Source: Semisulcospira habei
Taxonomy: Eukaryota > Mollusca > Gastropoda > Semisulcospiridae
DNA length: 64,000 nucleotides
NCBI GenBank assembly: GCA_036245525.1
Contig: BTPG01000004.1
Coordinates: forward strand, 233,495,864 to 233,559,863
Direction: 5' to 3'
Shown: positions 9,991-21,351 of the stretch, in pieces
Position numbering within the stretch: position 1 is the stretch's first letter
Layout: each line of letters begins with the position of its first letter
The notes under the pieces: model-generated
Seen by the model: the letters and a program-made list of their open reading frames with translations, nothing else
Database searches by the model: none
Told to the model about the DNA's origin: nothing
Translations under genes and position numbers: made by a program

Positions 9991-11163
9991 TCATGAAACG
10001 GTTGAACACCCAGCGTGCAGAAAGCAAAGAACAGCCTGTGCTTCGGAAGGACAGGCCCACAAGAGTGCATGTGTACCTGTGTTCTGTCCTCTGTCTTCCA
10101 CAGTGTGTTGCCTGCTTTATTGGCAGTTTCTTCCTGTATTACCTGTATTACATGTGGGCGAATCTCACCTGTGACTTATGCTACACATAATGCCTTGAAA
10201 TACAGGTTACCAGTGGCTTCAGTATGGGAGGCATAACGTCAGACCGTGCTGTTGTGATCATGTTGTAGTGCTGATGTTAAAAAGAAAATCAAAGTCCAAG
10301 CAAAATGTCTGTGGCGCGATGTCAGCCTTAGCTGGCCTATGTGCAGGCTGACATCGACCCATAGATCTTTTGCTGACCAGTCATCTCCCAGTAGCCAGAG
10401 ACCTGTGTGCATTATATCAGATACCGCGCTACACTGCAGCATGTAATACCGAGTGTGACTGGTGTGGCATAATGATTGGATCTGTAAGGGTTGGTGTGCA
10501 TGAAGTCGTGTTCCTATGTGGCCTGTCATTTTGTGTGTGTGTGTGTGTGTGTGCGCGCAGGCCTGAATACCTGCGTGTGGGAAAGCAAACTATTTTTTTA
10601 CCCTGCAGGAATCGCCTCGACCAAAATCACAGCCAGCATGCAAAGGGTTGATTTTGACTAGAATGCGTGTTACAGTTAGTGTGGTGCTGCGTGTGGGTAC
10701 ATGTGTACCAGGACTGCACTCCCACATGCTGCAGTGTTTGCTGCGCTGTGAGTCTAGACCTTACATTGACAAGGTCCAAAATCACAGACTGACACGTGGT
10801 AAATTGCGGACACAATCATGTCAGCACAGACATTGGCTGCAACATCATGCCCTGACATGCAAAACAAATGCAGCTTTTCTGAACTCTTCGGAATTGCTTT
10901 ATGGCTTTCAGACGATTCCCAAAATGTTGCATTTCCGTTGCTGGTCAGTATGGCTTTCAAGCGATCTGCTCCATGACAGGCGTTGATTGCTAAATTGTGC
11001 CGGTACAGTGGGTTGCCATTGTTGTCGTGCCCCAGGGAATTTTCTTTTTACCAGTCGCTTCGCAATCCCTGCGCGTAGGCACACTCAGTATGCAGGCCAC
11101 GGGCTTTCTCTTGCCTTCTGAACATAACACAAGACACTCTCCTGTGTACAAGAGCAGGAAAGT
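9991..11163. other. No gene recognised
   Basis: A GT microsatellite lies at 10531-10556. Hairpin-like motifs with AAAATCACAG occur at 10620-10640 and 10741-10795 and are related to the palindrome at 13294. Short open frames have no supporting splice or composition signal that I trust. Confidence 0.5.
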
Positions 11164-11377
11164 CTTTCATTCAGCCCCGAGTCCCTACAGCAGGAGATGG
11201 ATCGACCATGATAATTCAAGGGTAGTGCCAGATTAGCTTGGCGCCTGAGGGCGCCAAGCTAATCTGGCACTACCCTTGAATTATCATGGTCAATATATCT
11301 CCTGCAACTGGTACGTAGTCATTAGGCAACACCTCCACAATTTGAGAAATGGAACCTGGGGGCTGAAAGGGTGAATG
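11164..11377. mobile_element. TTAA-family palindromic MITE
   Basis: The left end CTTTCATTCAGCCCC and the right end GGGGGCTGAAAGGGTGAATG flank the palindrome around GATAATTCAAGGGTAGTGCC and AGATTAGCTTGGCGCC. The arms are near-perfect, so the copy is young. Confidence 0.85.
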
Positions 11378-11761
11378 ACATTGAGACTTCATAATGGAAG
11401 TTGACCCGTGTGTCCGCCATATTGTACGAACGTTCATACAGGAGACAGGCCAAACCACTAACCCACCACTTTCCGATCAAACGTACATAGCATGCTATTT
11501 ATTCTCCTAGGAAGCAAACAGCTGATAGGATGGCGTCCGCAGCAGTTGGCTCGTGCACAGCTGTCGTGTGTGGGACAGCTGTAGCCAACCTGGGCCCAAT
11601 AACCTTTTGCGTGCTAGGACAGGGTGTGTGAAACTGGTGTGTGCACCCTGCAATCCACAGCATCACAACAAATTTATCTCTCCAGCTTAGATTGTCATTA
11701 CAGTAGACCCCGTTTGTAGGGTTTTGTTTTAGACTGAGTGTGGTGACAAAAATCAAATGTC

Positions 11762-11962
11762 CTTTAGTCCAATCAGCCCCCACGCACAACAGCAGGAGAT
11801 GGATGGACCATGATAATTCAAGGGTAGTGCCAGATTAGCTTGGCGCCGCCAGGCGCCAAGCTAATCTGGCACTACCCTTGAGTTATTATGGTCCATCCAT
11901 CTCTTGCAACTTTTCGGATGACACCTCCAATATTTAGGAAATGTCGCCATGGGGGTCAATTT
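11762..11962. mobile_element. TTAA-family palindromic MITE
   Basis: Same structure as 11164-11377: left end AATCAGCCCCCACGCAC, palindromic core with GCGCC/GGCGC, and right end GCCATGGGGGTCAAT. It is about 85% symmetrical by eye. Confidence 0.85.
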
Positions 11963-12053
11963 TCAGTTTTGCTTTTGTGTGTGTGTTTTCTACAAAGACT
12001 GAGATGGCCTTAGTTGCCTACTCGGCGTTAAACCCAAATAACTATCTAACGCT

Positions 12054-12683
12054 GTTAAACGCACCAGCGGCGCCATTGTTGCTATTTTCACACCAGACCG
12101 GTCGCTCGGACCGGTCATGTGCACCAGAACTGCGCGCACAGGTAGGCTTCTGCACTTGTAGTGTGGTCTCGTGCGTTCACGCGGAAGATTGTGATCGCGG
12201 TCGAAAAACGGTTCGTTTCCGGTTTTACTTTTGGCGCCTTTTACCTCCCCTAACACGCCAGTTTTGTGTAGAGATGGCGGAGGCTTGTGTCATGCCCCAC
12301 GCCCCTGAATCAAGTCCGTTGTACTTGTAGTGCGCTCATCTCTCGAACTTCAACTACGACAGTGCCTTCTGCCTCAAACGACGCAGATGTCGCAAAATCA
12401 CCACCATCGAGGAAAAAAGCTATTTTTCAAATCTGCCAAATCGCGTAATGTTTCGTGGTGCTAGCATAAGGATGTATTATTGCCGAATTGCATATGAGAA
12501 AGGGTTTATTCTTTATTAATCTTATTTTGCAGCAATCAAACGACGGTCAGGTGATTCTTTCTCTGAGATTGCCCATTACAGGTGCAGAAAGCGCACGCTC
12601 TAAACCGATCTGGTGCACATGATCGGTCCGAGCGACCAGTCTGGTGCAAAAATAGCAACAATGGTGCCGCCGGTGCGTTTAAC
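12054..12683. mobile_element. 630-bp element with about 90-bp terminal inverted repeats
   Basis: The left arm GTTAAACGCACCAGCGGCGC, then CATTGTTGCTATTTTCACAC and CGGTCGCTCGGACCGGTCAT, is mirrored at 12595-12683 (ATGATCGGTCCGAGCGACCA, ATAGCAACAATGG, GGTGCGTTTAAC). The interior has no convincing transposase. It is a non-autonomous DNA transposon; the superfamily is not determined. The TTAA inside the tips may or may not be the target site. Confidence 0.75.
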
Positions 12684-14227
12684 CTAGACACAGGGCGAGG
12701 TATACCAACTCAGCCTAACTAGCTACAAAGACTGAATGTCTATGTGACTCAAAGATTATTTTCGTTCTCCACTGTCTTTTATGAGTTTCACCTGCTGTGG
12801 TCTGTGATTGTGGACCCTCTTGCTCAAGGTGTGAAGGTACAAAATCACAGAACAGCGTGAATGGCCAAAGTTCTCAGCAGGTCATGTTGGCTGATGTACA
12901 GAAAACAAGATGGAGGATGATGAAATACAATGCAGCCATTTTCATGTGTGTCGTGCGTGTGTGTGTGCTCATTTGTGTCTCATATATGTGTGTGTGTGTA
13001 TGTTTGTGCGTGCAAAATCAGTCAAGAAAGTTACAACACAAGATAGAAAGGAAACAGCAAACAGTTGAAGTACTGAAGCCCATTGGCTCTGGCTGTAGAA
13101 AAGGGCTGGGCTGTTTCTCTCTGGGCCTCAGTTTTCAACACCAATGCTAAAACATTCCCCAAAAACCAGCACAAGTCCGTTTGGATGTTTAATTTGAATT
13201 CTGACCATGGTAACTGTGGCATACACTTGTCCTACAACGGATAAACAAGCCAGCTCACCACACTGTGTACTGTCACCTCCTGAAGACAACCAGTGTGCTG
13301 CTCTGTGATTTCAGACCTTACGGCCGACAGGCCGTAAGGTCTGAAATCACAGAGCAGCACACAAATCATTTCATGTCTCGTAGGAAATGCAGACTGTACT
13401 ACTGCTCAAGCTAAAGTAGGACAGTCGCGTACAACTCATTATAATTATATACAATAAAGTTCATTCAAAGACAATGATAAAACCTGTGTGTGGCACTGCC
13501 TGTAGAAATATGGCTGTACACAATACTTTTCTAAAAATGTTAGTCCCAGGAGTTGCAACTCTGGGCCGCTGTGTACATGAGCTGCATTGCAGGCTTGTGT
13601 CCCTTTGCATCACAAGCTGGCATTCAGACACAATGCTGCTGTTGATAATTTGGAATGAGCTTGCAACGCACAGAACCCAGCCATTCGGGCGGCCTGGCTG
13701 ACCCTGGCGCAAACGCGTGACATTTCACTGTATACCTGATCTTTTGATGCACACAGTGTGCCTGATGGGACGGGGCCTCGTGGCTTTAGCCGCATTGTTC
13801 CAGCAGCCTGTCTTGCATCACACCAATACAGTTTGCCCGATCAATATTCGCGACAGCTGCCTACCATTAGTTCAGTGCTTACAACTCGCGTCTCGGTATC
13901 CGGATAGTACCCTGACCTCTGTAAACAGGTTGACAAAGCTGACACGGGCAGCCCAGTGAAGACGGCGATCCATCTGCTAGCCCGCCAGAGGTCAAGCCGA
14001 TAGCGTGGTAACATCCTGACCCGTGCTAACCTGTTAAAGGTCAAAGTAGCCCGATGGTAGAGCTTGGCCGAGGGAACCCAGTAGTGTGCTGATCCCTGGA
14101 TTGAGCTGCCCTAGGTTAAGGTAGCCGGATGCTAGGCCAGAGGTCAAGGTAGCCCACTGAGCACCGTGTGATACAGTCACGGTACTGTCAACATTCTGTG
14201 TGTGTGTGTGCAGTGCCGGTCGCATGA
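12684..14227. other. No gene recognised
   Basis: GT-rich microsatellite at about 12950-13012, a related imperfect hairpin at 12800-12855, and the perfect hairpin at 13294. The region 13850-14200 contains loosely repeated AGGTCAAGGTAGCC motifs. I could not find gene A's next exon here. Confidence 0.45.
13294..13361. repeat. Perfect 32-bp inverted repeat (hairpin)
   Basis: Arms 13294-13325 and 13330-13361 are exact complements around a 4-nt loop (GACA). They contain GTGATTTCAGACCTTACGGC. Diverged relatives at 10741 and 12800 suggest a small MITE-like family. Confidence 0.85.
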
Positions 14228-14325
14228 TAATTCAAGGGTAGTGCCAGATTAGCTTGGGGCCTGTCGGCGCCAAGCTAATCTGGCACTACCCTTGAATTAT
14301 CATGCACAAATGGGTTAACTAATTC
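14228..14325. mobile_element. TTAA-family palindromic MITE
   Basis: Near-perfect palindrome from GATAATTCAAGGGTAGTGCC to its complement, with one mismatch in the core (TTGGGGCC versus GGCGCCAA), followed by ATGGGTTAACTAA, a TTAA-containing right end. Confidence 0.85.
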
Positions 14326-14445
14326 AAGGCGTACGCATCAACAGCTACGGAAGTGTTGCATAGCGTTGCACCGGCAATGCGATACATCATTTTTGTAGAT
14401 ATTGGTGCGGGGTGCCTTCATTGAATAAGACAATGCCTCCACTGC
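14326..14445. mobile_element. Imperfect hairpin element
   Basis: CATCAACAGCTACGGAAGTG, GCATAGCGTTGC and a right half ending GGTGCGGGGTGCCTTCATTGAA. It shares its structure with the better palindrome at 26160-26265. Confidence 0.55.
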
Positions 14446-14634
14446 ACTGACTGCTGACCCACGTGCTAAGGTCAAGGTCTCTCATTAATGCCCCCACCTC
14501 TGCAGTATGACCTGTTAAGGCTCAAGGTTGCTTAGGAGTCAATGTAGCCGGGTTATGCCCGCATGCCTATATTGTCACACCCACCGGGGTCAAGATCGCT
14601 AGAGGTCAGGGTAAGCCGATGGATGCCCTGACAC

Positions 14635-14770
14635 CCTGCCAAGAGTAGCTCCTGATGTTGATGGGCCGGGCGCCCTTACTGCGGCCAGAGTCGGGTACCC
14701 GGGTGGGATCACACGTGCTGAGGCGCTCCACAATCTTCTTCAGTTCGTCCGCAGACACCTGACGCGTTCC
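14635..14770 (-). CDS. Gene A exon 6 (unnamed gene)
   Basis: An acceptor GACTGTGTTGCAG is followed by a phase-0 exon of 136 nt, matching exon 5's phase-0 end. It encodes GTRQVSADELKKIVERLST, CDPTRVPDSGRSKGARP and INIRSYSWQ, a short amphipathic helix followed by a basic, proline-containing stretch. The likely donor is CAGG then GTGTCA, in phase 1. Third positions are G/C-rich as in the other exons. This is the last exon I can place; downstream exons are not found between here and 9 kb. Gene A shows a mostly low-complexity, basic and serine-rich protein of at least 390 residues. I do not recognise the family. Confidence 0.75.
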
Positions 14771-15620
14771 CTGCAACACAGTCAGTGGTACTGTAATCCC
14801 CATAGTGCATGTGGCCACCAGTACTGTAATCTCCCTAGTAATGTAGTCACCAGTACTGTAATCCCCTAGTATATGTAGCCACCAGTACTGTAATCCCCTA
14901 GTACATGTAGCCACCAATACTATAATTCCCTAGTAATGTAGCCACCAGTACTGTAATCCCCTAGTAATGTAGCCACCAGTACTGTAATCCCCTAGTAATG
15001 TAGCCACCAGTACTGTAATCCCCTAGTACATGTAGCCACCAGTACTGTAATCCCCCTAGTACATGTAGCCACCAGTACTGTAATCCCCTAGTAATGTAGC
15101 CACCAGTACTGTAATCCCCTAGTACATGTAGCCACCAGTATTGTAATCCCCTAGTACATGTAGCCACCAGTACTGTGGGTGAGTATACATACAGCCACCA
15201 GTACTGTAATCCCTTAGTACATGTAGCCACCAGTACTGTAATCCCCCTAGTACATGTAGCCAGCAGTACTGTAATCCCCTAGTAATGTAGCCACCAGTAC
15301 TGTAATCCTCTAGTAATGTAGCCACCAGTACTGTAATCCCCTAGTACATGTAGCCACCAGTACTGTGGGTGAGTATACATACAGCCACCAGTACTGTAAT
15401 CCCCTAGTAATGTAGCAACCAGTACTGTAATCCCCCTAGTACATGTAGCCACCAGTACTGTAATCCCTCTAGTACGTGTAGCCACCAGTACTGTAATCCC
15501 CTAGTACATGTAGCCACCAGTACTGTAATCCCCCTAGTACATGTAGCCACCAGTACTGTAATCCCCCTAGTACATGTAGCCACCAGTACTGTAATCACCC
15601 TAGTACATGTAGCCACCAGT

Positions 15621-17327
15621 AATAATATTTTAAAAAATTACAGTATTTATAATGCGCTTATCTTATAATAATTATAACTCTAAGCGTGCACTTACAACTC
15701 GCACACGCATGGGCACGCTTTAGACAATGGCTCACGTAACACAAATAGTGAAAAAACATTACGACGGTCAGCTTGGGGTGGGGAGTGTGGTGATATAGTG
15801 CTAGAACTGTTGAAAGAGGTGGGTTTTGAGGGCGGACTGGAAGGAGGAGAGCGAGTGTTTCTGACGGAGAGAGAGTGGGAGAGTGTTCCAGGTGGATGGA
15901 CCGTATACTGAGAAGGAGCGGGGACCGAAAGTGCTGAGTTTGGTGCGGGGGATGAGGAGGCGGAGAGGGTCGGAGGCGGGGAGGAGTGTAGGGGTGAAGT
16001 AAGTTGGAGAGATAGGCAGGAGCGTAGTTGTTCAGGGATTTGTAGCAGAGAGACAGAATCTTGTATTGGATGCGTTGGGGGATGGGGAGCCAGTGAAGGA
16101 GCTTGAGCAGGGGAGTGATGTGGTCGGATTTTTTCTTTCTGAGGACGAGGCGGGCAGCATTGTTCTGGACGCGCTGGAGAGTGAGAGTGGTGGAGTGAGG
16201 AAGGCCGGAAAGGAGAGAGTTGCAGTAGTCGATGCGAGATAAGATGAGAGAAACAGCGAGTTTGGTGGCAGCTTCGGTAGTGAGGTATTTTCTGATCTGA
16301 CTGATGCGGCGGAGGTGGAAATAACATGCCTGGGCCGTGGCGGAGACGAAGCTGGTCATGGAAAGAGAGGAATCGAGGATAACGCCAAGGTTCTTGACCG
16401 AGTCAGCGAGGGAGATGGGGGTGCTGTCGAGTTGAAGGTGGAGAGAGGGAGGGAGCTGGGAAAGTTTCTGGCGAGTGCCTACCAGCATGGCTTCCGTTTT
16501 GTCGTCGTTCAGTTTGAGCTTGTTTGCTGTCATCCAGTTTTTCACGTCTTCATAGCAGTCAGCCGTGTGAGTCAGTAGTGTCTTGAGTGTTGTCGAGTTT
16601 GTCTTTGTCTAGTAGTTGTGAGTCGTCAGCGTAGAGGTGGTGGTGTATGTGGTGAGACTGGATGATGTTGGACAGGGGGGAGGTGTAGAGTGTGAAAAGG
16701 ACCGGGCCCAGGACGGACCCCTGTGGAACGCCGCAGGATAGCCTGACCGGGTTGGAGGAGACGCCATCGATGATGACGGACTGCTGTCTGTCGGAGAGGT
16801 AGGAGAGAAACCAGGAGTGAGCAGAGTCAGTGATGCCAAAGGAGTGGTGAAGGCGGTGGAGGAGGATAGAGTGGTCTGTGGTGTCGAAGGCGGCAGAGAG
16901 ATCGAGTAGCGTAAGAAGGGAGATGTTGCCCGAGTCAGTGGAGAGAAGCAGGTCGTTTAAGATATGTAGAAGGGCTGTTTCAGTGCTGTGATGTTTGCGA
17001 TAGGCAGACTGGAATGGACTGAGGAGGTTGTCGGCGAGGTGGAGGTTGAGTTGGTTGAGGACAACCTTCTCAAGAAGCTTGGACAGGAAAGAGAGATTGG
17101 AGACTGGGCGGTAGTTCTTGAGTTCGTTTGGGTCGAGGTTGTGTTTTTTGAGGAGAGGAAGGACGATGGCGGACTTGAAGATATCGGGGACAGAGCCATT
17201 CTCTAGAGATGTGTTGATGATGTCGGTAATGAAGGGCAAAAGTTTTGGAAGGCCGTCCCGGTAGAGGGAAGCTGGGAGGGGGTCTAGTTCGCAGGTTTTG
17301 AAAGGCATGGACTTTATGGTCTTGAGG
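15621..17327 (-). mobile_element. 5'-truncated L2/CR1-like LINE (reverse transcriptase)
   Basis: On the minus strand, two adjoining frames encode an RT with LKNYRPVSNLSFLSKLLEKV, AYRKHHSTETALL, LLDLSAAFDTTDHSILL, GVPQGSVLGPVLF and the catalytic YADD (HHLYADDSQLL), then WMTANKLKLNDDKTEAMLVG and the C-terminal RRISQIRKYLT/IDYCNSLL region. These motifs are typical of the L2/CR1 group. The endonuclease is missing (5' truncation), and one frameshift lies near 16550-16570, so the copy is dead. The 3' end has GCGCATTATAAATACTG followed by an AT-rich tail. Satellite units abut both ends, so it inserted into the array inside gene A intron 5, in the same orientation as gene A. Confidence 0.9.
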
Positions 17328-17669
17328 ACTGTAATCCCCCTAGTACATGTAGCCACCAGTATTGTAATCCCCCTAGTATATGTAGCCACTAGTACTGTAA
17401 TCCCCTAGTACATGTAGCCACCAGTACTGCGGGTGAGTATACATACAGCCACCAGTACTGTAATCCCCTAGTACATGTAGCTACCAGTATTGTAATCCCC
17501 CTAGTACATGTAGCCACCAGTACTGCGGGTGAGTATACATACAGTCACCAGTTCTGTAATCCCCTAGTACATGTAGCCACCAGTACTGCGGGTGAGTATA
17601 CATACAGCCACCAGTACTGTAATCCCCTAGTAATGTAGCCACCAGTACTGTAATCCCCTAGTACATGTA

Positions 17670-18057
17670 CCCCACCCGGGTCTGCCCTGGGGGACTTGGG
17701 TGGGGTTAGGTATTTTTTAGTTCCCAGGGTCACCCTGGTCAGCCCCACAGGGTGGGTTTTTCTCTCTCTATTCTGGGGCATGTGTTTCTGTCTACCCGAG
17801 GTCCATTCACCTGTATTTGCCTTTTTAAAACTCTCCCTACTGTCTGCACTGCCTGTAGCTCTTGATATTGGATGTGTGTTGCTAAATGGTCTTAGATTTA
17901 TTTAGGCCCCATGTGTTAGGTTTATTTAACGCATTTGACCGGCTGGCGACATACATTCAATGTTCTGTTTATTTATTTTTTTTCACAAGCAGTGCAGGCA
18001 CGTCCTGAGAAAGCCTTGTTGCTGTCGGGACGTTAAGCAATGTACAATCAATCAAAA
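17670..18057 (+). mobile_element. AATC-tailed SINE-like element
   Basis: It is a full copy of the element repeated ten times at 48.9-63.4 kb, here in opposite orientation. The head is CCCCACCCGGGTCTGCCCTG and the tail GTACAATCAATCAA. It is flanked by a direct repeat CCCCTAGTACATGTA (15 bp), which is also the satellite unit. It is antisense to gene A. Confidence 0.88.
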
Positions 18058-18971
18058 CCCCTAGTACATGTAGCCACCAGTACTGTAATCCCCTAGTACA
18101 TGTAGCCACCAGTACTGTAATTCCCTAGTACATGTAGCCACCAGTTCTGTAATCCCCTAGTACATGTAGCCACCAGTACTGTAATCCCCTAGTACATGTA
18201 GCCACCAGTATTGTAATCCCCTAGTACATGTAGCCACCAGTACTGCGGGTGAGTATACATACAGTCACCAGTACTGCGGGTGAGTATACATACAGTCACC
18301 AGTACTGCGGGTGAGTATACATACAGTCACCAGTACTGCGGGTGAGTATACATACAGCCACCAGTACTGCGGGTGAGTATACATACAGTCACCAGTACTG
18401 CGGGTGAGTATACATACAGTCACCAGTACTGCGGGTGAGTATACATACAGCCACCAGTACTGCGGGTGAGTATACATAAAACCACCAGTACTGTGGGTGA
18501 GTATACATACAGCCACCAGTACTGCGGGTGAGTATACATACAGTCACCAGTACTGCGGGTGAGTATACATAAAACCACCCATACTGCGGGTGAGTATACA
18601 TACAGCCACCAGTACTGCGGGTGAGTATACATAAAACTACCAGTACTGCGGGTGAGTATACATACAGCCACCAGTACTGTGGGTGAGTATACATAGTCAC
18701 CAGTACTGCGGGTGAGTATACATAGTCACCAGTACTGCGGGTGAGTATACATACAGTCACCAGTACTGCGGGTGAGTATACATACAGTCACCAGTACTGC
18801 GGGTGAGTATACATAAAACCACCAGTACTGTGGGTGAGTATACATACAGTCACCAGTACTGCGGGTGAGTATACATACAGCCACCAGTACTGCGGGTGAG
18901 TATACATACAGTCACCAGTACTGCGGGTGAGTATACATACAGTCACCAGTACTGTTTATGCTCTTGTGCCA

Positions 18972-19080
18972 CCCCTACTGTTGACCCCCTATAGTCCACT
19001 GTGATGAAGCTCTGCGCCCATGCACCCCTAGTGTTGACCTCCTATAGTGCACTGTGATGAAGCTCTGTGCCCATGCATAG
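18972..19080. repeat. 57-bp tandem duplication
   Basis: CCTATAGTCCACTGTGATGA and AGCTCTGCGCCCATGCA occur twice with small differences, just after the minisatellite. Confidence 0.8.
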
Positions 19081-19169
19081 AGTTCACACAGGGTTTTGTA
19101 TGGTACGGTCTTGTCTGCCGTTTGCCGTGTGAGAAATATCCATGCAGCCACCAGTACTGTTCATTCATT

Positions 19170-19290
19170 CGAGACGTATCGTATACGGCACGCCTCCAAT
19201 GAGTTACTCCCCTGGTGCATACACCCAACAAGCTAGTCTGGCACTACTCTCGAGCTGGCATGGTCCTGCTGTAGTGTGTCCGGGTGAACT
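19170..19290. mobile_element. Fragments of two palindromic repeats
   Basis: CGTATACGGCACGCCTCCAA relates to the fragment near 2236. CTAGTCTGGCACTACTCTCG with CTGCTGTAGTGTGTCCGGGT is the right half of a TTAA-family MITE. Confidence 0.55.
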
Positions 19291-19340
19291 GGCCTAGGCC
19301 GGAGTGAAAAGACAAAGCGTGCGTGCACCGTGACACTGAC

Positions 19341-19572
19341 CTTGAACCTGTCTGCTGGGATGTGGAACTTGTTGCTGGGCAGGGACTTCCTGTGGTACCT
19401 GCCCGCCTTGTGGTCCGGCTCTGTGTGGGCGGAGGGCGTGGCTGTCACCTGTCGCGCGCGGGAGGAGGCAGTGGGGCAGTGCAGGTGGTTGTCGCCAGTA
19501 GAGCGTGCCCGTTCCGGTTGACCGCCATCAGAACCACGCCGGTTTTTGATCAGCTTGTATCCCTTTTTGTAC
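19341..19572 (-). CDS. Gene A exon 5
   Basis: The TTTTGATTTCTAG acceptor at the high end is followed by a single G that completes the Trp codon left open by exon 4 (NEL-W). The frame reads YKKGYKLIKNRRGSDGGQPE, a central serine/threonine-rich region, then KAGRYHRKSLPSNKFHIPAD and RFK, and ends at AAG followed by GTCAGTG in phase 0. The ends are strongly basic (KKGYK, KNRR, RYHRK), consistent with binding to an acidic partner such as nucleic acid or microtubules, but this is only inference. Length is 232 nt. It precedes a 4.6-kb intron packed with repeats. Confidence 0.82.
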
Positions 19573-19633
19573 CTAGAAATCAAAAGAGCAAAACTAGAAC
19601 GACAGAGCCCTCACGACTGATCGACCAATTTTT

Positions 19634-19663
19634 AAAGTCCCTTCTATTTATAGAAGGGACTTT
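19634..19663. repeat. Perfect 13-bp inverted repeat
   Basis: AAAGTCCCTTCTA and TAGAAGGGACTTT are separated by 4 nt. The run of T on its right would look like a bacterial terminator, but in this animal context it is just a hairpin in an intron. Confidence 0.7.
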
Positions 19664-19819
19664 TTAGGAGGGGTCGCGGTGGGGCGAATTTACTAGCATG
19701 TCCATGATGTCAAAGGTGGGCAGGCAAAACCTCAAACAACTGAAGTAACAAGATACAAATTACGTCATGTCTAGTTACGCTAACCTCGCTGCTGAACGTA
19801 CATTTGGCGCGAAGGGTAT

Positions 19820-20670
19820 GGGTGCGTATGTATGTATGTATATGTGTGCAAATGTATGTATGTGTTTGCAAATGTATGTATGTGTTTGCAAATGTATGTA
19901 TGTGTGTGTGCAAATGTATGTATGTGTTTGCAAATGTATGTATGTGTTTGCAAATGTATGTATGTGTTTGCAAATGTATGTATGTGTGTGTGCAAATGTA
20001 TGTATGTGTTTGCAAATGTATGTATGTGTGTGTGCAAATGTATGTATGTGTTTGCAAATGTATGTATGTGTGTGTGCAAATGTATGTATGTGTTTGCAAA
20101 TGTATGTATGTGTGTGTGCAAATGTATGTATGTGTTTGCAAATGTATGTATGTGTGTGTGTGCAAATGTATGTATGTGTTTGCAAATGTATGTATGTGTG
20201 TGTGTGCAAATGTATGTATGTGTTTGCAAATGTATGTATGTGTGTGTGTGTGCAAATGTATGTATGTGTTTGCAAATGTATGTATGTGTGTGTGCAAATG
20301 TATGTATGTGTTTGCAAATGTATGTGTGTGTGTGCAAATGTATGTATGTGTTTGCAAATGTATGTATTTGTGTGTGTGCAAATGTATGTATGTGTTTGCA
20401 AATGTATGTATGTGTGTGTGTGCAAATGTATGTATGTGTTTGCAAATGTATGTATGTGTGTGTGTGCAAATGTATGTATGTGTTTGCAAATGTATGTATG
20501 TGTGTGTGTGCAAATGTATGTATGTGTTTGCAAATGTATGTATGTGTGTGTGTGCAAATGTATGTATGTGTTTGCAAATGTATGTATGTGTGTGTGTGCA
20601 AATGTATGTATGTGTGTGCAAATGTATGTATGTGTTTGCAAATGTATGTATGTGTGTGTGTGCGTATGTA
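19820..20670. repeat. 20/22-bp tandem repeat with dimeric pattern
   Basis: Units ATGTATGTATGTGTTTGCAA alternate with a longer form containing TGTGTGTGTGCAA, giving a roughly 42-bp dimer over most of the array. Frames on both strands stay open for up to 360 codons because of composition; they are not genes. Confidence 0.95.
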
Positions 20671-21099
20671 TTTAAACAAAAGAATCTCCGATATTTCTGT
20701 ACACACAAGCTTGAAACTTGGCGAAATACTTTCTTAAGTGGGTGGCTAAGACAGCCTCCGAGCATATTGTAATTGAATGTCTCATTGAACACATAAACAA
20801 CCGTTTATAGGAAGTCGGTTGACCCAGAGTAGAGTCCGTAATTTGTGTCATATTTACTTGAACTTTTGGATATAGCTAGTTTGGATAAAGACATTGGATG
20901 AGTTCGTTAGACAGCTTTGTATCCTTTCAACTTCTTTAGTAAAATTTAATTTTTTTTCAGTAAAGAATTAAAACACTAAAAAACAACTTCACTTCTAGAG
21001 AAAGTTATACAGTGGCGGTGACGTAAAAGAGGCAACTCCGTCACCACGCAGACAGTGACATAATACTGAAAATATGACGTCATTCTTCCTCGCGCGCGC
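20671..21099. other. No gene recognised
   Basis: AT-rich unique sequence with no coding or repeat signal that I can name. Confidence 0.5.
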
Positions 21100-21205
21100 G
21101 GCTCTCTCACTCTCTCATACAAACATCCTCCGGGAGGAATAGATCCTCATGCGCGCTCCAGGCGCATGAGGATCTATGCCTTTTGGAGATGTTTGGAGCG
21201 CGCGC
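21100..21205. mobile_element. Hairpin element, AGATCCTCATG family
   Basis: ATAGATCCTCATGCGC and GCGCATGAGGATCTAT pair around CTCCAG; the flanks AAACATCCTCC and GGAGATGTTT extend the stem. Relatives are at 31268, 36762, 40448, 42250 and 42840. Confidence 0.75.
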
Positions 21206-21351
21206 GCACGTGCTAACACACACACACGCACATCGACGCGCTTTCAGAAGAGCATGCAGGTGACCCATGTACCACATACATATCATGTAGCTAGGTAAAG
21301 TCAACCTGCTTTTTTTATTTGGTGCCTTTTTTACAGGTCATTTAAACGAGC

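Larger units (their letters stand above)
14786..18955. repeat. 31-32-bp minisatellite filling most of gene A intron 5
   Basis: Units of TACATGTAGCCACCAGTACT plus GTAATCCCCTAG run from the exon 6 acceptor region. A variant unit, GTGAGTATACATACAGTCAC plus CAGTACTGCGG, takes over from 18240 to 18955 (about 23 copies) and also appears sporadically earlier. The array is interrupted by an L2/CR1-like LINE (15621-17327) and a SINE (17670-18057). Confidence 0.95.

Noticed and set aside
10104..10190. Possible plus-strand terminal exon (CVACFIGSFFLYYLYYMWAN...) after a good acceptor CTCTGTCTTCCACAG
   Set aside because: It is hydrophobic and has a stop, but no phase-compatible upstream donor was found in the membrane-protein exon at 6452-6877, whose own frame ends in TGA.
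19634..19670. Rho-independent terminator (hairpin then T run)
   Set aside because: The region is an intron of an animal gene; the hairpin is incidental.
19710..20792. 360-codon frame rich in His, Thr and Tyr
   Set aside because: It translates a GTATGT-type microsatellite; all frames on both strands are open.
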